64,000 nucleotides of DNA from the NCBI GenBank assembly GCA_947172355.1, contig CAMWBA010000002.1:1-64000 (forward strand), given 5' to 3'. The DNA comes from an uncultured Bacillota bacterium (lineage in GTDB: Bacteria > Bacillota > Clostridia > Oscillospirales > Oscillospiraceae). Positions 54,508-64,000 of this stretch are shown here, in pieces (position 1 is the first letter of the stretch; each line of letters starts with the position of its first letter). The notes under the pieces are model-generated. The model was not told where the DNA came from, did not search any database, and saw nothing but the letters and a program-made list of their open reading frames with translations. The position numbers and the translations under genes are program-made.

Positions 54508-55986
54508 ATGGAAAGGATGATGTGGGATGGAAAAAAGGCCTATACTGTCGAGGACTACCGCGCTCTTCAAGACACCCCGCCAGAGCCCTTCAAGGAGGAT
54601 TTACGCAACCTGTGCCGTACAGCTTTTGGCCCGGACTGGACAGACAAGCATCCCGGTCAGGCGGCCATTGACAAATTACGCTCCTATGATGTTCTCCCTG
54701 AGGTATTCATCGCCATGTACGAGGTGATCGGCGGGGAGGAGCAGATGCACAAATTGGGCTTTTTGCCGGCGAAGGAGACGGAGCTGGCTGGGAACGGACT
54801 GGTCTATTGCAGACAGAAAAAACAGTCCTTTGCCTTCCGGAGCGAGAGCACGGAAATGATGCCGTCCAATTGGGCGCCCCACGCCGGCATTCGGGTGGGG
54901 CAGAAATCGCCGTATTTTCCCGATATAGAATGGCAGCGCTGGTGCGACTGGCTGGTGGGGGGCCGCCCACATACTCTTCCCACGTTGCTGCTTCGGCAAA
55001 TCGGAGAGGCTCTGGACAACATGATGCCCAACTGCGTCTGGGCACAGACACCGGTGAAGAAGGATGGCAAGCTGTCTCGGTATGAGACGATGGCCCGGCG
55101 GTTTGGATGTTCCACCTTGGAGAGCATCATGCCCTGCAACTGGGAGTTCGCCTGCAACCCGGAGCGCGGGCTTTTGCTGCGAAGCTGCGACTATGAGCGG
55201 GCAAAGATCCTGCTTTACAGCCGTGACCCTGCCCAACTGGAGGCGCTGTCGGACATCTGTCCCATCCAGTGGCGCCGTAGGGACGACAGAAAGATCCTGG
55301 ACCCAGCTAAGTTCATCCAGTCTCCAGCCCCAGTGACCTTTGCGGAAAAACTGGAGGTCATGTCACGGGCCCTGCTGGGCAAGCGGTCCATGGCTTTGTC
55401 CGCAGAGGAGGTCAGCAAGGCGGAGGCGCGTCTGGGTATCCAATTCCCGGAGGCTCTGCGGCAGTTTTATCTGCACTTCGGCAAGGGAGGAAAGCTGTTT
55501 ACTACAGACGCCCTGAACGATATCCTCACCTTCCGGCAGATGGACCCGGAAGACGATGCCTTTGGCGAGGACTTTGAGGAGGGGATGGTACAGGACAGTC
55601 TGCTGCTGGCGGTGGAGAACCAGGGCGTGTGGACCATGTACCTGGATTTGAATACTGGAGAGCCCTGGCTGGATTGGGGCGAGGGCCGTGAGGACTGCTG
55701 GGGGCTGGACTTGGAAGGGGCGCTGCTGCACTTATTGGCGATGAATGCCACCGGCTTCCTGTCCCGGGGCGGGGACTGCGATATGGAGGACACCCCGGAA
55801 AACCGAGAACTGATGGGCCATTACTTCCATTTTTTGGTGGAGGGGAAAATGGCTGTCTTTGCCGACCCGGACAAAGGGCTGGTGGGCTGCCGGCAGAATG
55901 AGTCACAGATCGTCATTATGGCCCACGGAGAAAAGGGGCTCAACCAACTGGAGGAGAATGCGGACATTCAAGTGAGCTGCTTTTAA
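54508..55986 (+). CDS. SMI1/KNR4 family protein with long N-terminal extension
   Basis: C-terminal ALSAEEVSKAEARLGIQFPEALRQFYLHFGKGGKLF...ILTFRQM...VENQGVWTMYLDLNTGEPWLDWGEG; N-terminal half unassigned. Confidence 0.75.
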   Translation: MERMMWDGKKAYTVEDYRALQDTPPEPFKEDLRNLCRTAFGPDWTDKHPGQAAIDKLRSYDVLPEVFIAMYEVIGGEEQMHKLGFLPAKETELAGNGLVYCRQKKQSFAFRSESTEMMPSNWAPHAGIRVGQKSPYFPDIEWQRWCDWLVGGRPHTLPTLLLRQIGEALDNMMPNCVWAQTPVKKDGKLSRYETMARRFGCSTLESIMPCNWEFACNPERGLLLRSCDYERAKILLYSRDPAQLEALSDICPIQWRRRDDRKILDPAKFIQSPAPVTFAEKLEVMSRALLGKRSMALSAEEVSKAEARLGIQFPEALRQFYLHFGKGGKLFTTDALNDILTFRQMDPEDDAFGEDFEEGMVQDSLLLAVENQGVWTMYLDLNTGEPWLDWGEGREDCWGLDLEGALLHLLAMNATGFLSRGGDCDMEDTPENRELMGHYFHFLVEGKMAVFADPDKGLVGCRQNESQIVIMAHGEKGLNQLEENADIQVSCF

Positions 55987-55999
55987 GGAGGGGGAGCAT

Positions 56000-56674
56000 A
56001 TGACAGTCCAGGGGGAAAAGGACTTTATCGAAAACGCCTTTCAGGCTTTGAAGGACCGGGGCTGGTTTTCCCAAACTGGCCTGGTGCCCGCCGGGGTTAC
56101 AGACGGAGAGCTTGCCGCCTTTGAGGAGGAGTACCAGCTGAAAGTCCCCTCCCTTTATAGGGCGTTTCTCAAATCCTATCAGATCAATTTTCACCTTTGG
56201 GGTATTTCCAATGGTTCTGACCAGTACACCTGTCCCAGACCGCTGACGCTGATAACCGGTATGAAGGAGCTGAGGGAGGCCATGGAGGAGTTCCGCCGCA
56301 GTGCCCAGACCTATTTTTCCTACTCCGCCGGGCCGGAGCAGTTTGGCAAATACCTCCCCATTGGGAATTGGGACAGCGACTGGCTACTGTGGGACCTGTC
56401 CAAGCCGGAGGACCGGGTGGTGGTGGACGACCCCGATTTCGGTGCAAGCTGGCTGCTCACCGCCTTTGCCCATGACGTGCCGTGGGACGAGGACTACTGG
56501 CAGGAGGGCGGCGACCCTGCGGCCCCAGACTTCAAAACGCTACTGGACTGGTTTTTCTATGGGACGCTGATTCCCGAATTTGAGGAGGAAAACCAGCTGA
56601 AGGTGACCTACGAACGGCTGAACAATTACGGTTTTTTGTGGCATTGGTACGAGGACCACTGGAAGGAGACATAA
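56000..56674 (+). CDS. SMI1/KNR4 family protein
   Basis: GVTDGELAAFEEEYQLKVPSLYRAFLKSYQINFHLWG, IGNWDSDWLLWDLSKPEDRVVVDD; RBS AAGGAGGGGG. Confidence 0.75.
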   Translation: MTVQGEKDFIENAFQALKDRGWFSQTGLVPAGVTDGELAAFEEEYQLKVPSLYRAFLKSYQINFHLWGISNGSDQYTCPRPLTLITGMKELREAMEEFRRSAQTYFSYSAGPEQFGKYLPIGNWDSDWLLWDLSKPEDRVVVDDPDFGASWLLTAFAHDVPWDEDYWQEGGDPAAPDFKTLLDWFFYGTLIPEFEEENQLKVTYERLNNYGFLWHWYEDHWKET

Positions 56675-56676
56675 CC

Positions 56677-57369
56677 ATGGATTTCTGGCAGTACGAAAAA
56701 GAGGCAATGGCAGAGGGGTATTCTGCCGTCTGCGGCTGTGACGAGGCGGGGGCGGGACCCCTGGCAGGCCCGGTGTATGCGGCAGCGGTAATCCTGCCGC
56801 TGGGAGAGAATATCCCCGGACTGAATGACTCCAAAAAGCTGTCCGAGAAGAAGCGGGAAGCTCTTTTCCCTGTCATCCAGGAGAGGGCGCTAGCCTGGTC
56901 GGTGTCCTTTGTGACCGAGAAGGAGATCGACGAAACGGATATCCTCAGTGCCCGGATGAAGGCCATGCAGCTGGCTATTGACGGCCTGTCACAACGACCG
57001 GATTTTACTCTGATCGACGGCAACCGGGACCGGGGGAGAAGCGCCGCCATCCTCACGCCCCACCGCTGTTTGGTGAAAGGGGACAGCCTTTCCGCCTCCA
57101 TCGCGGCGGCATCCGTCCTAGCCAAAGTGAGCCGTGACCGGTATATGGTGGAGATGGCAGCAAACTATCCAGAGTACCGCTTCGACCAGCACAAGGGATA
57201 CGGCACTAAGCTGCACTATGCGCTGCTGGCCCAGCACGGCCTCAGTCCCATCCACCGCCGGACCTTTTTGAAGTCCGCCAATCTCCAGAAAGAACATGTG
57301 CTTGACGGTTCCGGCTCCCCGGTAGCGGACGAACATGCGGAAAACGATGCGGAGGCAGAAAACCGATGA
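56677..57369 (+). CDS. rnhB: ribonuclease HII
   Basis: AVCGCDEAGAGPLAGPVYAAAVIL, LNDSKKLSEKKREALF, SIAAASVLAKVSRDRYM, GYGTKLHYALLAQHGLSPIHRRTF. Confidence 0.97.
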   Translation: MDFWQYEKEAMAEGYSAVCGCDEAGAGPLAGPVYAAAVILPLGENIPGLNDSKKLSEKKREALFPVIQERALAWSVSFVTEKEIDETDILSARMKAMQLAIDGLSQRPDFTLIDGNRDRGRSAAILTPHRCLVKGDSLSASIAAASVLAKVSRDRYMVEMAANYPEYRFDQHKGYGTKLHYALLAQHGLSPIHRRTFLKSANLQKEHVLDGSGSPVADEHAENDAEAENR

Positions 57370-57734
57370 GCGGTCAGGAGAGTCGCCTGCTGGGCCGGTG
57401 GGGGGAGGAACTGGCTGCGGAGCTGCTGCGAAACAAGGGGTTCCGTGTGACCGACGCCAACTGGAAATGCCGTTTTGGGGAACTGGATTTGGTGGCGGAG
57501 GATGGGGAGTATCTCTGCTTTGCAGAGGTCAAGCTGCGCAAAAGCGACACCTATGGTTCTGCGGGAGAATCTGTAGACCGCCGCAAGCAGGCGCGGCTGC
57601 GAATGGCGGCGGAGCTCTATCTGGTTCAGCATCCCACTCAGCTTCAGCCCCGCTTCGATGTGGTCGAGATTTACGCCCCACAGGGGCTGGCGACAAGAAC
57701 ACCGGAGATCCGCCACTGGGAAAACGCCTTTTAG
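57366..57734 (+). CDS. yraN: YraN family protein (UPF0102 endonuclease-like)
   Basis: GRWGEELAAELLRNKGFRVTDANWKCRFGELDLVAEDGEYLCFAEVKLRK. Confidence 0.93.
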   Translation: MSGQESRLLGRWGEELAAELLRNKGFRVTDANWKCRFGELDLVAEDGEYLCFAEVKLRKSDTYGSAGESVDRRKQARLRMAAELYLVQHPTQLQPRFDVVEIYAPQGLATRTPEIRHWENAF

Positions 57735-57746
57735 TACTAAAATCCC

Positions 57747-57775
57747 TTGACCTTCAGGAAAAAAGCTGGCATAAT
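57747..57775 (+). promoter_or_regulatory. thrC promoter
   Basis: TTGACC-N17-CATAAT; short hairpin GGACGGCGGCGCCGTCC (57792-57808) in the leader. Confidence 0.65.
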
Positions 57776-57837
57776 ATTGTATCAGAAAAGAGGACGGCGG
57801 CGCCGTCCATAATGTGGAACAGAATGGAAGGATTAAC

Positions 57838-59322
57838 ATGCGCTATATCAGTACGAGGGATCATTCAATTCAGTATTCCGCGTCTCAGGCCATTGCCCAG
57901 GGACTGGCCAAGGATGGCGGACTGCTGACTCCCTACTATATCCCCAAGCTGCCCGGGAAGGCGCTGGAGGACATCAAATCCATGGCCTATCAGCAGCGGG
58001 CCGTATACATTATGAAGATGTTTTTGGAGGAGTTCTCCGTCAAGGAACTCACCGGCTTTGCCAACGTCGCTTACGGCCCGGACAAGTTTGATACACCGGC
58101 GGTAGCCCCTGTCCGCACAGTGGATGAAAACACCCACTGTCTGGAACTGTGGCATGGCCCAACCTGTGCCTTTAAGGACATGGCACTCCAGATGCTGCCC
58201 CATCTGCTGTCCGCTTCCTTGGTCAAGACGGAGGAAAACAAGACGGCGTGTATTTTGGTGGCCACCTCCGGTGACACAGGAAAGGGCGCCTTGGAGGGGT
58301 TTAAGGATGTGCCCCGAACCAAGATTTTGGTGTTCTACCCCAAAGACGGGGTGTCACAGGTACAGGAACTTCAGATGGTCACCCAGGAGGGGGAGAATGT
58401 AGGGGTTGCCGCGGTGGTGGGCAACTTTGACGATGCGCAGACCGGTGTAAAGAGGCTCTTTTCCAACGAGAGGCTCCGCCGGGAACTGGCGGGCCGGGGG
58501 TATTTCTTCTCCTCGGCCAACTCCATCAACTGGGGCCGGGTGCTGCCGCAGGTCGTCTACTACATCTCCGCTTACTGTGATCTGCTCCGGGATGAGAAGG
58601 TCCAGCCCGGTCAGATGGTGAATATCTGTGTGCCCACCGGCAACTTCGGCAACATCCTGGCCGCTTACTACGCCAGTGAAATGGGCCTGCCCATCGACCA
58701 GCTGATCTGTGCCTCCAACCGCAACAACGTGCTTACCGACTTTCTGCGGGATGGCATATACGACCGCAACCGCACCTTCTACAACACCATGTCTCCCTCT
58801 ATGGACATTCTCATCTCCTCCAATCTGGAGCGGCTGCTGTACTCGCTCACCCAGGACCCGGACGAGGTGAGGCGCTGCATGGCCCGGCTCAACGAGGTGG
58901 GCAAGTACCAGGTGAGCGACCGGGTGAAGGATAAACTGCAAAAGCGGTTTAAGGGCTATTTCTGCGACGACAAGGAGACCCAGCGAATGATCCGGGCCGT
59001 GTATCAGAAGTATGGCTACCTCATTGACACCCATACCGCGGTAGCTTTCTCCGCCCTGGAGCAGTACCGCGCCGAGACCGAGGACGATACTCCCACCATT
59101 GTGGCCTCCACCGCAAGCCCTTTCAAGTTCTGCGGAAGTGTGCTGGAGGCGCTGGGAGAGCCCAGCCCTGCCTCCGGCCTGGACGCTCTGGACCAGCTGG
59201 CCGCCAAATCCGGACAGCCCGTCCCCGCTCCGCTGGCCGGACTGCGGAACAAATCCGTCCGCTTTACCCAGGTGGTGGAGAAGGAACGTATGGTGGACGC
59301 GGTGCTGTCTCTGCTGGAGTAA
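57838..59322 (+). CDS. thrC: threonine synthase
   Basis: MRYISTRD, LELWHGPTCAFKDMALQMLPHLL, VATSGDTGKGALEGF, NSINWGRVLPQVVYYISAY, VCVPTGNFGNILAAYYA-like. Confidence 0.96.
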   Translation: MRYISTRDHSIQYSASQAIAQGLAKDGGLLTPYYIPKLPGKALEDIKSMAYQQRAVYIMKMFLEEFSVKELTGFANVAYGPDKFDTPAVAPVRTVDENTHCLELWHGPTCAFKDMALQMLPHLLSASLVKTEENKTACILVATSGDTGKGALEGFKDVPRTKILVFYPKDGVSQVQELQMVTQEGENVGVAAVVGNFDDAQTGVKRLFSNERLRRELAGRGYFFSSANSINWGRVLPQVVYYISAYCDLLRDEKVQPGQMVNICVPTGNFGNILAAYYASEMGLPIDQLICASNRNNVLTDFLRDGIYDRNRTFYNTMSPSMDILISSNLERLLYSLTQDPDEVRRCMARLNEVGKYQVSDRVKDKLQKRFKGYFCDDKETQRMIRAVYQKYGYLIDTHTAVAFSALEQYRAETEDDTPTIVASTASPFKFCGSVLEALGEPSPASGLDALDQLAAKSGQPVPAPLAGLRNKSVRFTQVVEKERMVDAVLSLLE

Positions 59323-59326
59323 GCCT

Positions 59327-60013
59327 ATGGCCCTGTATACCATTGGAGATACCCACCTCTCTCTAGGCAGCAACAAGCCCATGGACGTGTTTGGAGGGGG
59401 CTGGGCGGGCTATATCGACAAACTGAAAGAGGGATTTCAGATTGTGTCTCAGGAGGATACGGTGGTTATCTGCGGCGACGTGTCCTGGGGCATGAGTTTG
59501 GAGGAAGCAAAGGAGGACTTTTCCTTTCTGGATGCCTTGCCCGGAGGGCGGAAGCTGCTTCTCAAGGGGAACCACGACTATTGGTGGACTACCGCCAGCA
59601 AGATGAAAACTTTTTTCCGGGAGAACGGCTTTCATACCTTGGATATTCTTCACAATAACTGTCATGTTTATGGGGAGACCGCCCTGTGCGGCACCCGGGG
59701 ATGGTTCTATGAGGAGGACCGGGGGGAGCACAGCGCCAAGATTTTCAATCGAGAGTTGATCCGGTTGGAGGCGTCTTTGAAAGCGGCGGGGGAGCGGGAA
59801 AAGCTGTGTTTTCTCCACTATCCTCCCCTGTACCAAGGCTACCGGTGCCAAGAGATCATCGACCTGTTGGAGAACTACAGTGTAAAGCTGTGCTGCTATG
59901 GCCACCTCCATGGGGGGAGCCATCGCCTGGCCGTCACCGGACGGCAGGGAACTGTGGATTACCGCCTGGTTGCGGCCGATTATGTACGGTTCCGGCCGGT
60001 GTGCATCTGGTAA
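59327..60013 (+). CDS. metallophosphoesterase
   Basis: MALYTIGDTHLSLG, VVICGDVSWGM, LLKGNHDYWW, CYGHLHGGSH. Confidence 0.93.
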   Translation: MALYTIGDTHLSLGSNKPMDVFGGGWAGYIDKLKEGFQIVSQEDTVVICGDVSWGMSLEEAKEDFSFLDALPGGRKLLLKGNHDYWWTTASKMKTFFRENGFHTLDILHNNCHVYGETALCGTRGWFYEEDRGEHSAKIFNRELIRLEASLKAAGEREKLCFLHYPPLYQGYRCQEIIDLLENYSVKLCCYGHLHGGSHRLAVTGRQGTVDYRLVAADYVRFRPVCIW

Positions 60014-60209
60014 GGGCGGATAGGAACCGCCGTTGCACCGTCAAAATGCCACATTCCCATGTTCTGCGCAATTGAAAAAGGGAAAAAACAGGGAAATTTC
60101 AAAAAAAGACTGTTCAAACCGCTGCATATCTGATAGAATATCGTGGCGAAAGTAAAAGGGCCCCAGTATAGCGTACTTTTGCGGGGGGCCGACAGGAGGA
60201 AATTGACAA

Positions 60210-61586
60210 ATGAAGGTCACCAGTGTTGAGAAGAAAGAAAAGAGTACCGTTGAGCTCACCATCCAGGTGGAGGCAGGAGAGTTTGAGGCTGCCATCCAAA
60301 AAGTTTATCTGAAAAACCGCGGGCGCATCAATGTTCCCGGCTTCCGGAAAGGCAAGGCCCCCCGGAAAATTATTGAGGGTATGTACGGCGCCAGTGTGTT
60401 TTATGAGGATGCCATCAACGATGCCTATCCTGCGGCCTATGAGCAGGCCGTGAAGGAACAGGCGCTGGACGATGTTGGCTACCCCAAAATGGAGATTGTG
60501 GAGGTGGGAAAAGAGGGCTTTACCTTTAAGGCGCTGGTCTCGGTCCGCCCTGAGGCCAAGCTGGGCGAATACAAGGGTCTGTCCGCCTATAAAGAGGAAG
60601 TTAAGGTTACCGACGAGGATATTGACGCAGAGCTCAAGCCTTACATCGACCGGGCCACCCGTCTGGTCAGCGTCAAGCGCAAGGCGAAAAAGGGCGATAC
60701 CGCCGTCATCGACTTTGAGGGGTTTGACAATGGCACCCCCTTTGAAGGCGGCAAGGGTGAGAACTATGATTTGAAGCTGGGAGCCGGTATGTTTGTCCCC
60801 GGCTTTGAAGAACAGGTCATCGGTATGAAGGCTGGCGAGGAAAAGGACATCGACATCACCTTTCCCGAGGACTACCACGCCGATTTGGCCGGCAAAGCGG
60901 TGGTCTTTCATGTGAAGGTCAACGAGGTGAAGGAGTCTCAGGTTCCCGAAGTGGACGATGAGTTTGCCAAGGATGTGTCTGAGTTTGAGACTCTGGCCGA
61001 TTTCCGCAAGGATCTGGGCGACAAACTGCTGGAGCGGAAGAATGCCCAGGCCCAGAGCGACTTTGAGAATGCCGTCATAGAGCAGCTGGTGGAGAACATG
61101 GAGTGCGAAATTCCCGACGGTATGGTAGAGAGCCAGACTGACCGCCTGATGGACGACTACGCCATGCGCTTGCAGAGCCAGGGAATCCCCATGGACCAGT
61201 ATATGTCCATGATGGGTATGACCCCCGAGATGATGCGGGCTTCCGCCAAGCCCGCCGCCTTGAAGCAGGTCCAGACAGAACTGGCCCTCACTGCGGTGGC
61301 TAAGGCGGAGAATATTGAAGTGTCCGATGAGGAGTATGAGGCGGAGATCGCCAAGATGGCCGAGCAGTATAACATGCCCGCCGAGCAGGTGAAAGCAATC
61401 ATTCCTGCGGACAGCTTGAAGAGTGACCTATCCCTGCGGAAAGCCAGCGAGCTGGTAATTTCTCAGGCCAAGGTCACCAAAAAGAAGCCTGCCAAGAAGT
61501 CCGCAAAGAAGGCGGAGGAGGGCGAGGAAAAGCCCAAACGTACCCGGGCCAAGAAGAGCGAGGAACCCAAGGCCGAGGAGGAATGA
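60210..61586 (+). CDS. tig: trigger factor (FKBP-type peptidyl-prolyl isomerase chaperone)
   Basis: KKEKSTVELTIQVEAGEFEAAIQKVY, NVPGFRKGKAPRKIIEGMYG, DFEGFDNGTPFEGGKGENYDLKLGAGMFVPGFEEQVIGMKAGEEKDI; Lys/Glu-rich C-tail. Confidence 0.97.
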   Translation: MKVTSVEKKEKSTVELTIQVEAGEFEAAIQKVYLKNRGRINVPGFRKGKAPRKIIEGMYGASVFYEDAINDAYPAAYEQAVKEQALDDVGYPKMEIVEVGKEGFTFKALVSVRPEAKLGEYKGLSAYKEEVKVTDEDIDAELKPYIDRATRLVSVKRKAKKGDTAVIDFEGFDNGTPFEGGKGENYDLKLGAGMFVPGFEEQVIGMKAGEEKDIDITFPEDYHADLAGKAVVFHVKVNEVKESQVPEVDDEFAKDVSEFETLADFRKDLGDKLLERKNAQAQSDFENAVIEQLVENMECEIPDGMVESQTDRLMDDYAMRLQSQGIPMDQYMSMMGMTPEMMRASAKPAALKQVQTELALTAVAKAENIEVSDEEYEAEIAKMAEQYNMPAEQVKAIIPADSLKSDLSLRKASELVISQAKVTKKKPAKKSAKKAEEGEEKPKRTRAKKSEEPKAEEE

Positions 61587-61590
61587 AATC

Positions 61591-61625
61591 CATGTCCCGG
61601 AGCGGCCTTTGCTGCTCCGGGCATG
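61591..61625 (+). terminator. hairpin between tig and clpP (possible terminator/processing site)
   Basis: CATGTCCCGGAGCggcctttgctGCTCCGGGCATG, no T-tract. Confidence 0.5.
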
Positions 61626-61703
61626 ACCCTATATTGCCAGGGGAATGAATTTTCCATGAAATGGGTATAATTTGGTATCCCATCTGAATAAAGGAGTAAC
61701 ACT

Positions 61704-62285
61704 ATGAGTTTAGTTCCTGTAGTAGTAGAGCAGACCAACCGGGGCGAACGGTCCTATGACATTTTCTCACGTCTGCTCAATGACCGCATTGTCATGCTGT
61801 CTGAGGAGGTCAACGACACCACCGCTTCCCTGGTGGTGGCCCAGCTTCTGTTTCTGGAGGCCCAGGACCCGGACAAGGATATCCAGTTTTATATCAACAG
61901 CCCCGGCGGCTCCGTTACAGCTGGTATGGCCATCTACGATACCATGCAGTATATCAAGTGCGACGTGTCCACCATCTGTATCGGCATGGCCGCTTCTATG
62001 GGGGCGTTCCTGCTGTCCTCTGGAGCCAAAGGCAAGCGGCTGGCCCTGCCCAACGCCGAAATTATGATTCACCAGCCCTCTGCGGGAACCCAGGGCCAGA
62101 TTACCGATATGGCCATCCACCTGCGCCGGTTGGAGATTATCAAGAAGCGGATGAACCATATTCTGTCTGAAAATACCGGAAAACCCATTGAAGTGGTCAC
62201 CGCCGATTGTGAGCGTGACAACTTTATGACCGCTCAAGAGGCGGTGGAGTACGGTTTGATTGACAAGGTGATCGACAGGCGGTAA
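61704..62285 (+). CDS. clpP: ATP-dependent Clp protease proteolytic subunit
   Basis: [78 protein letters not shown]. Confidence 0.98.
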   Translation: MSLVPVVVEQTNRGERSYDIFSRLLNDRIVMLSEEVNDTTASLVVAQLLFLEAQDPDKDIQFYINSPGGSVTAGMAIYDTMQYIKCDVSTICIGMAASMGAFLLSSGAKGKRLALPNAEIMIHQPSAGTQGQITDMAIHLRRLEIIKKRMNHILSENTGKPIEVVTADCERDNFMTAQEAVEYGLIDKVIDRR

Positions 62286-62318
62286 GATTTTACTATCTCG
62301 AGAGACGAGGTGTTTCCA

Positions 62319-63629
62319 ATGGCAATCAATGACGAGAGACGGGTGCGCTGTTCCTTCTGCGGTAAGCACCAGGATCAGGTAAAGCGGATGATCGCCGGTC
62401 CCGGCGTCTATATCTGCAACGAGTGTGTCAGCTTATGTATGGAGGCGATGGGGGCTGAGTCGCTGCTGGACGATGAGCAGTTTTTGGGAGAGATTCCTGA
62501 TGCCATCCCCACTCCCAAGGAGATACACACCGTTCTGGACCAGTATATCATTGGCCAGGAGAAGGCGAAGGTGGCCCTGTCCGTAGCGGTATACAACCAC
62601 TATAAACGCATTTACTTCGGCGGAGCAGAGGATGTGGAGTTGCAGAAGAGCAACATCCTCCTCATGGGTCCCACCGGCTGCGGCAAAACTCTCTTTGCCC
62701 AGACACTGGCCCGAGTGCTGAAGGTCCCCTTTGCCATCGCCGACGCCACTACCCTCACTGAAGCAGGTTATGTGGGCGATGATGTAGAGAATATTCTTCT
62801 GCGTCTGGTCCAGGCTGCCGACTATGACATTGAGTTGGCTGAACGCGGTATTATTTATATTGATGAGATGGATAAAATCGCCCGAAAGAGCGAAAATACT
62901 TCCATCACCCGAGACGTATCCGGAGAGGGTGTGCAGCAGGCGCTGCTGAAGATTCTGGAGGGTACTGTGGCCAACGTCCCCCCTCAAGGCGGACGGAAGC
63001 ACCCCCATCAGGAGTTTATTCAGATTGACACCCACAACATCTTGTTTATTTGCGGCGGCGCTTTCGATGGCATCGACAAAATTATTGAGCACCGCTTGGA
63101 TAAGCGGTCCTTAGGCTTCGGCGCAGAGATTAAGAGCAAGAAAGAGCGCAATGTGGGCGAGATGATGGCGGAACTTCAGCCACAGGATCTGTTGAAATAC
63201 GGCATTATCCCCGAACTGGTGGGCCGTATGCCTGTGGTGACAACGCTGGAATCACTCAATCAGAAGCAGATGGTGCGGATCCTCACCGAGCCCAAAAACG
63301 CTCTGGTGAAGCAGTATCAGGTGCTGCTGAACTATGATGAGGTGGAACTGGAGTTTACACCGGAAGCTCTGGAGGCGGTTGCTGACCGGGCAGTGGCTCG
63401 GGAGATTGGCGCCCGGGGCCTGCGGGCCATTCTGGAGGAGGTTATGAACCAGATCATGTATGATATCCCCTCCGACCCCACCATTGTCAAGGTAACCATT
63501 ACCGAGGACTGCGTGAAAACCGGGGAGCCTCCGCAGCTGACCCGCGACCCGGAGCGGACACAGCGGCCCAAATTGGGCAAGGCAACCCTGCAAGTGGAAC
63601 GGTCTGGCCACCATGGCCGCGCCGGCTGA
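62319..63629 (+). CDS. clpX: ATP-dependent Clp protease ATP-binding subunit ClpX
   Basis: [27 protein letters not shown] zinc finger; [47 protein letters not shown]. Confidence 0.98.
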   Translation: MAINDERRVRCSFCGKHQDQVKRMIAGPGVYICNECVSLCMEAMGAESLLDDEQFLGEIPDAIPTPKEIHTVLDQYIIGQEKAKVALSVAVYNHYKRIYFGGAEDVELQKSNILLMGPTGCGKTLFAQTLARVLKVPFAIADATTLTEAGYVGDDVENILLRLVQAADYDIELAERGIIYIDEMDKIARKSENTSITRDVSGEGVQQALLKILEGTVANVPPQGGRKHPHQEFIQIDTHNILFICGGAFDGIDKIIEHRLDKRSLGFGAEIKSKKERNVGEMMAELQPQDLLKYGIIPELVGRMPVVTTLESLNQKQMVRILTEPKNALVKQYQVLLNYDEVELEFTPEALEAVADRAVAREIGARGLRAILEEVMNQIMYDIPSDPTIVKVTITEDCVKTGEPPQLTRDPERTQRPKLGKATLQVERSGHHGRAG

Positions 63630-63730
63630 TGATATAGGAATCAATCAGACGTCCCGCAAATACCCCACAGCGGGGCTGCGGGGCGTCTGCGCTGTCCCCA
63701 GCTTGCATGTTCGAGAGGAAGTGATCGATT

Positions 63731-64000
63731 ATGTCGAAGGAATGGGAGGTTCTGCACACCGCCGCTATGCCCATCATCGCGCTGCGGGGGCTGACGGTGT
63801 TTCCCAATGTATTGCTCCACTTTGAGGTGGCCCGGGAGGCGTCGGTCAAGGCGCTGGAAGCGGCCATGACCGCCGGGAGTCCAGTCTTTTTAGTGGGCCA
63901 AAAGGATATCACAGTGGATGAACCAGGGGGAGGAGATTTGTACCAGATTGGTACAATCTCCAGTATCCGTCAGATTCTTCGGATGCCCGGGGACAATGTG
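63731..64000 (+). CDS. lon: ATP-dependent protease Lon, N-terminal part (runs off window)
   Basis: MSKEWEVLHTAAMPIIALRGLTVFPNVLLHFEVAREASVKALEAAMTAGSPVFLVGQKD; downstream of clpX. Confidence 0.92.
   Translation, partial: MSKEWEVLHTAAMPIIALRGLTVFPNVLLHFEVAREASVKALEAAMTAGSPVFLVGQKDITVDEPGGGDLYQIGTISSIRQILRMPGDNV

Noticed and set aside
58354-59382. 342-aa minus-strand ORF
   Set aside because: Antisense shadow of threonine synthase.
1-64000. CRISPR arrays, tRNA/rRNA genes, transposases, integrases or phage structural genes
   Set aside because: Looked for by eye on both strands; no periodic repeat/spacer arrays, no T-loop-like GGTTCGAATCC clusters and no mobile-element proteins in the ORF list.

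Overview
This is a gene-dense, chromosomal-type window with GC-rich coding regions. It carries the sporulation genes yqfC/yqfD and other Firmicutes-type housekeeping genes, so it most likely comes from an endospore-lineage Clostridia (Oscillospirales-like; this is inference from gene content only). Recognisable blocks are: yqfC-yqfD-phoH; a small divergent XRE/short-ORF pair; a bioY-bioB-bioD-bioA operon (minus strand) with a BirA-like operator; an aldo/keto reductase, sirtuin and WYL-regulator cluster; a LysR / cysteine-desulfidase-like / S9 peptidase / EamA / Dpp-type ABC transporter / UroD-like locus; a Gld-type ABC export locus with DUF4340; rqcH; a complete-looking histidine operon (hisZ-G-D-C-B-H-A-F-IE-K, minus strand); a CBS/DRTGG-type family II pyrophosphatase; a ClC channel; rlmD; an EFR1-like ferredoxin/Rrf2 pair; yebC; rplS; rbgA with two inserted SMI1/KNR4-type genes, then rnhB and yraN; thrC; and tig-clpP-clpX-lon. 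I saw no CRISPR array, rRNA, tRNA, transposase or prophage. I did not find a convincing large undescribed system. The best leads are an internally deleted, still translatable mini-CutC (42462-42875), a tandem SMI1/KNR4 insertion between rbgA and rnhB, a promoter-driven SMI1-family/small-protein pair at 29.1-30.1 kb, a repeated operator between the XRE regulator and its divergent small ORF, a frameshifted GNAT gene, and two unexplained nested inverted-repeat elements (about 47.24-47.32 kb and 48.98-49.07 kb). All family calls come from reading the translations. No database search was run.
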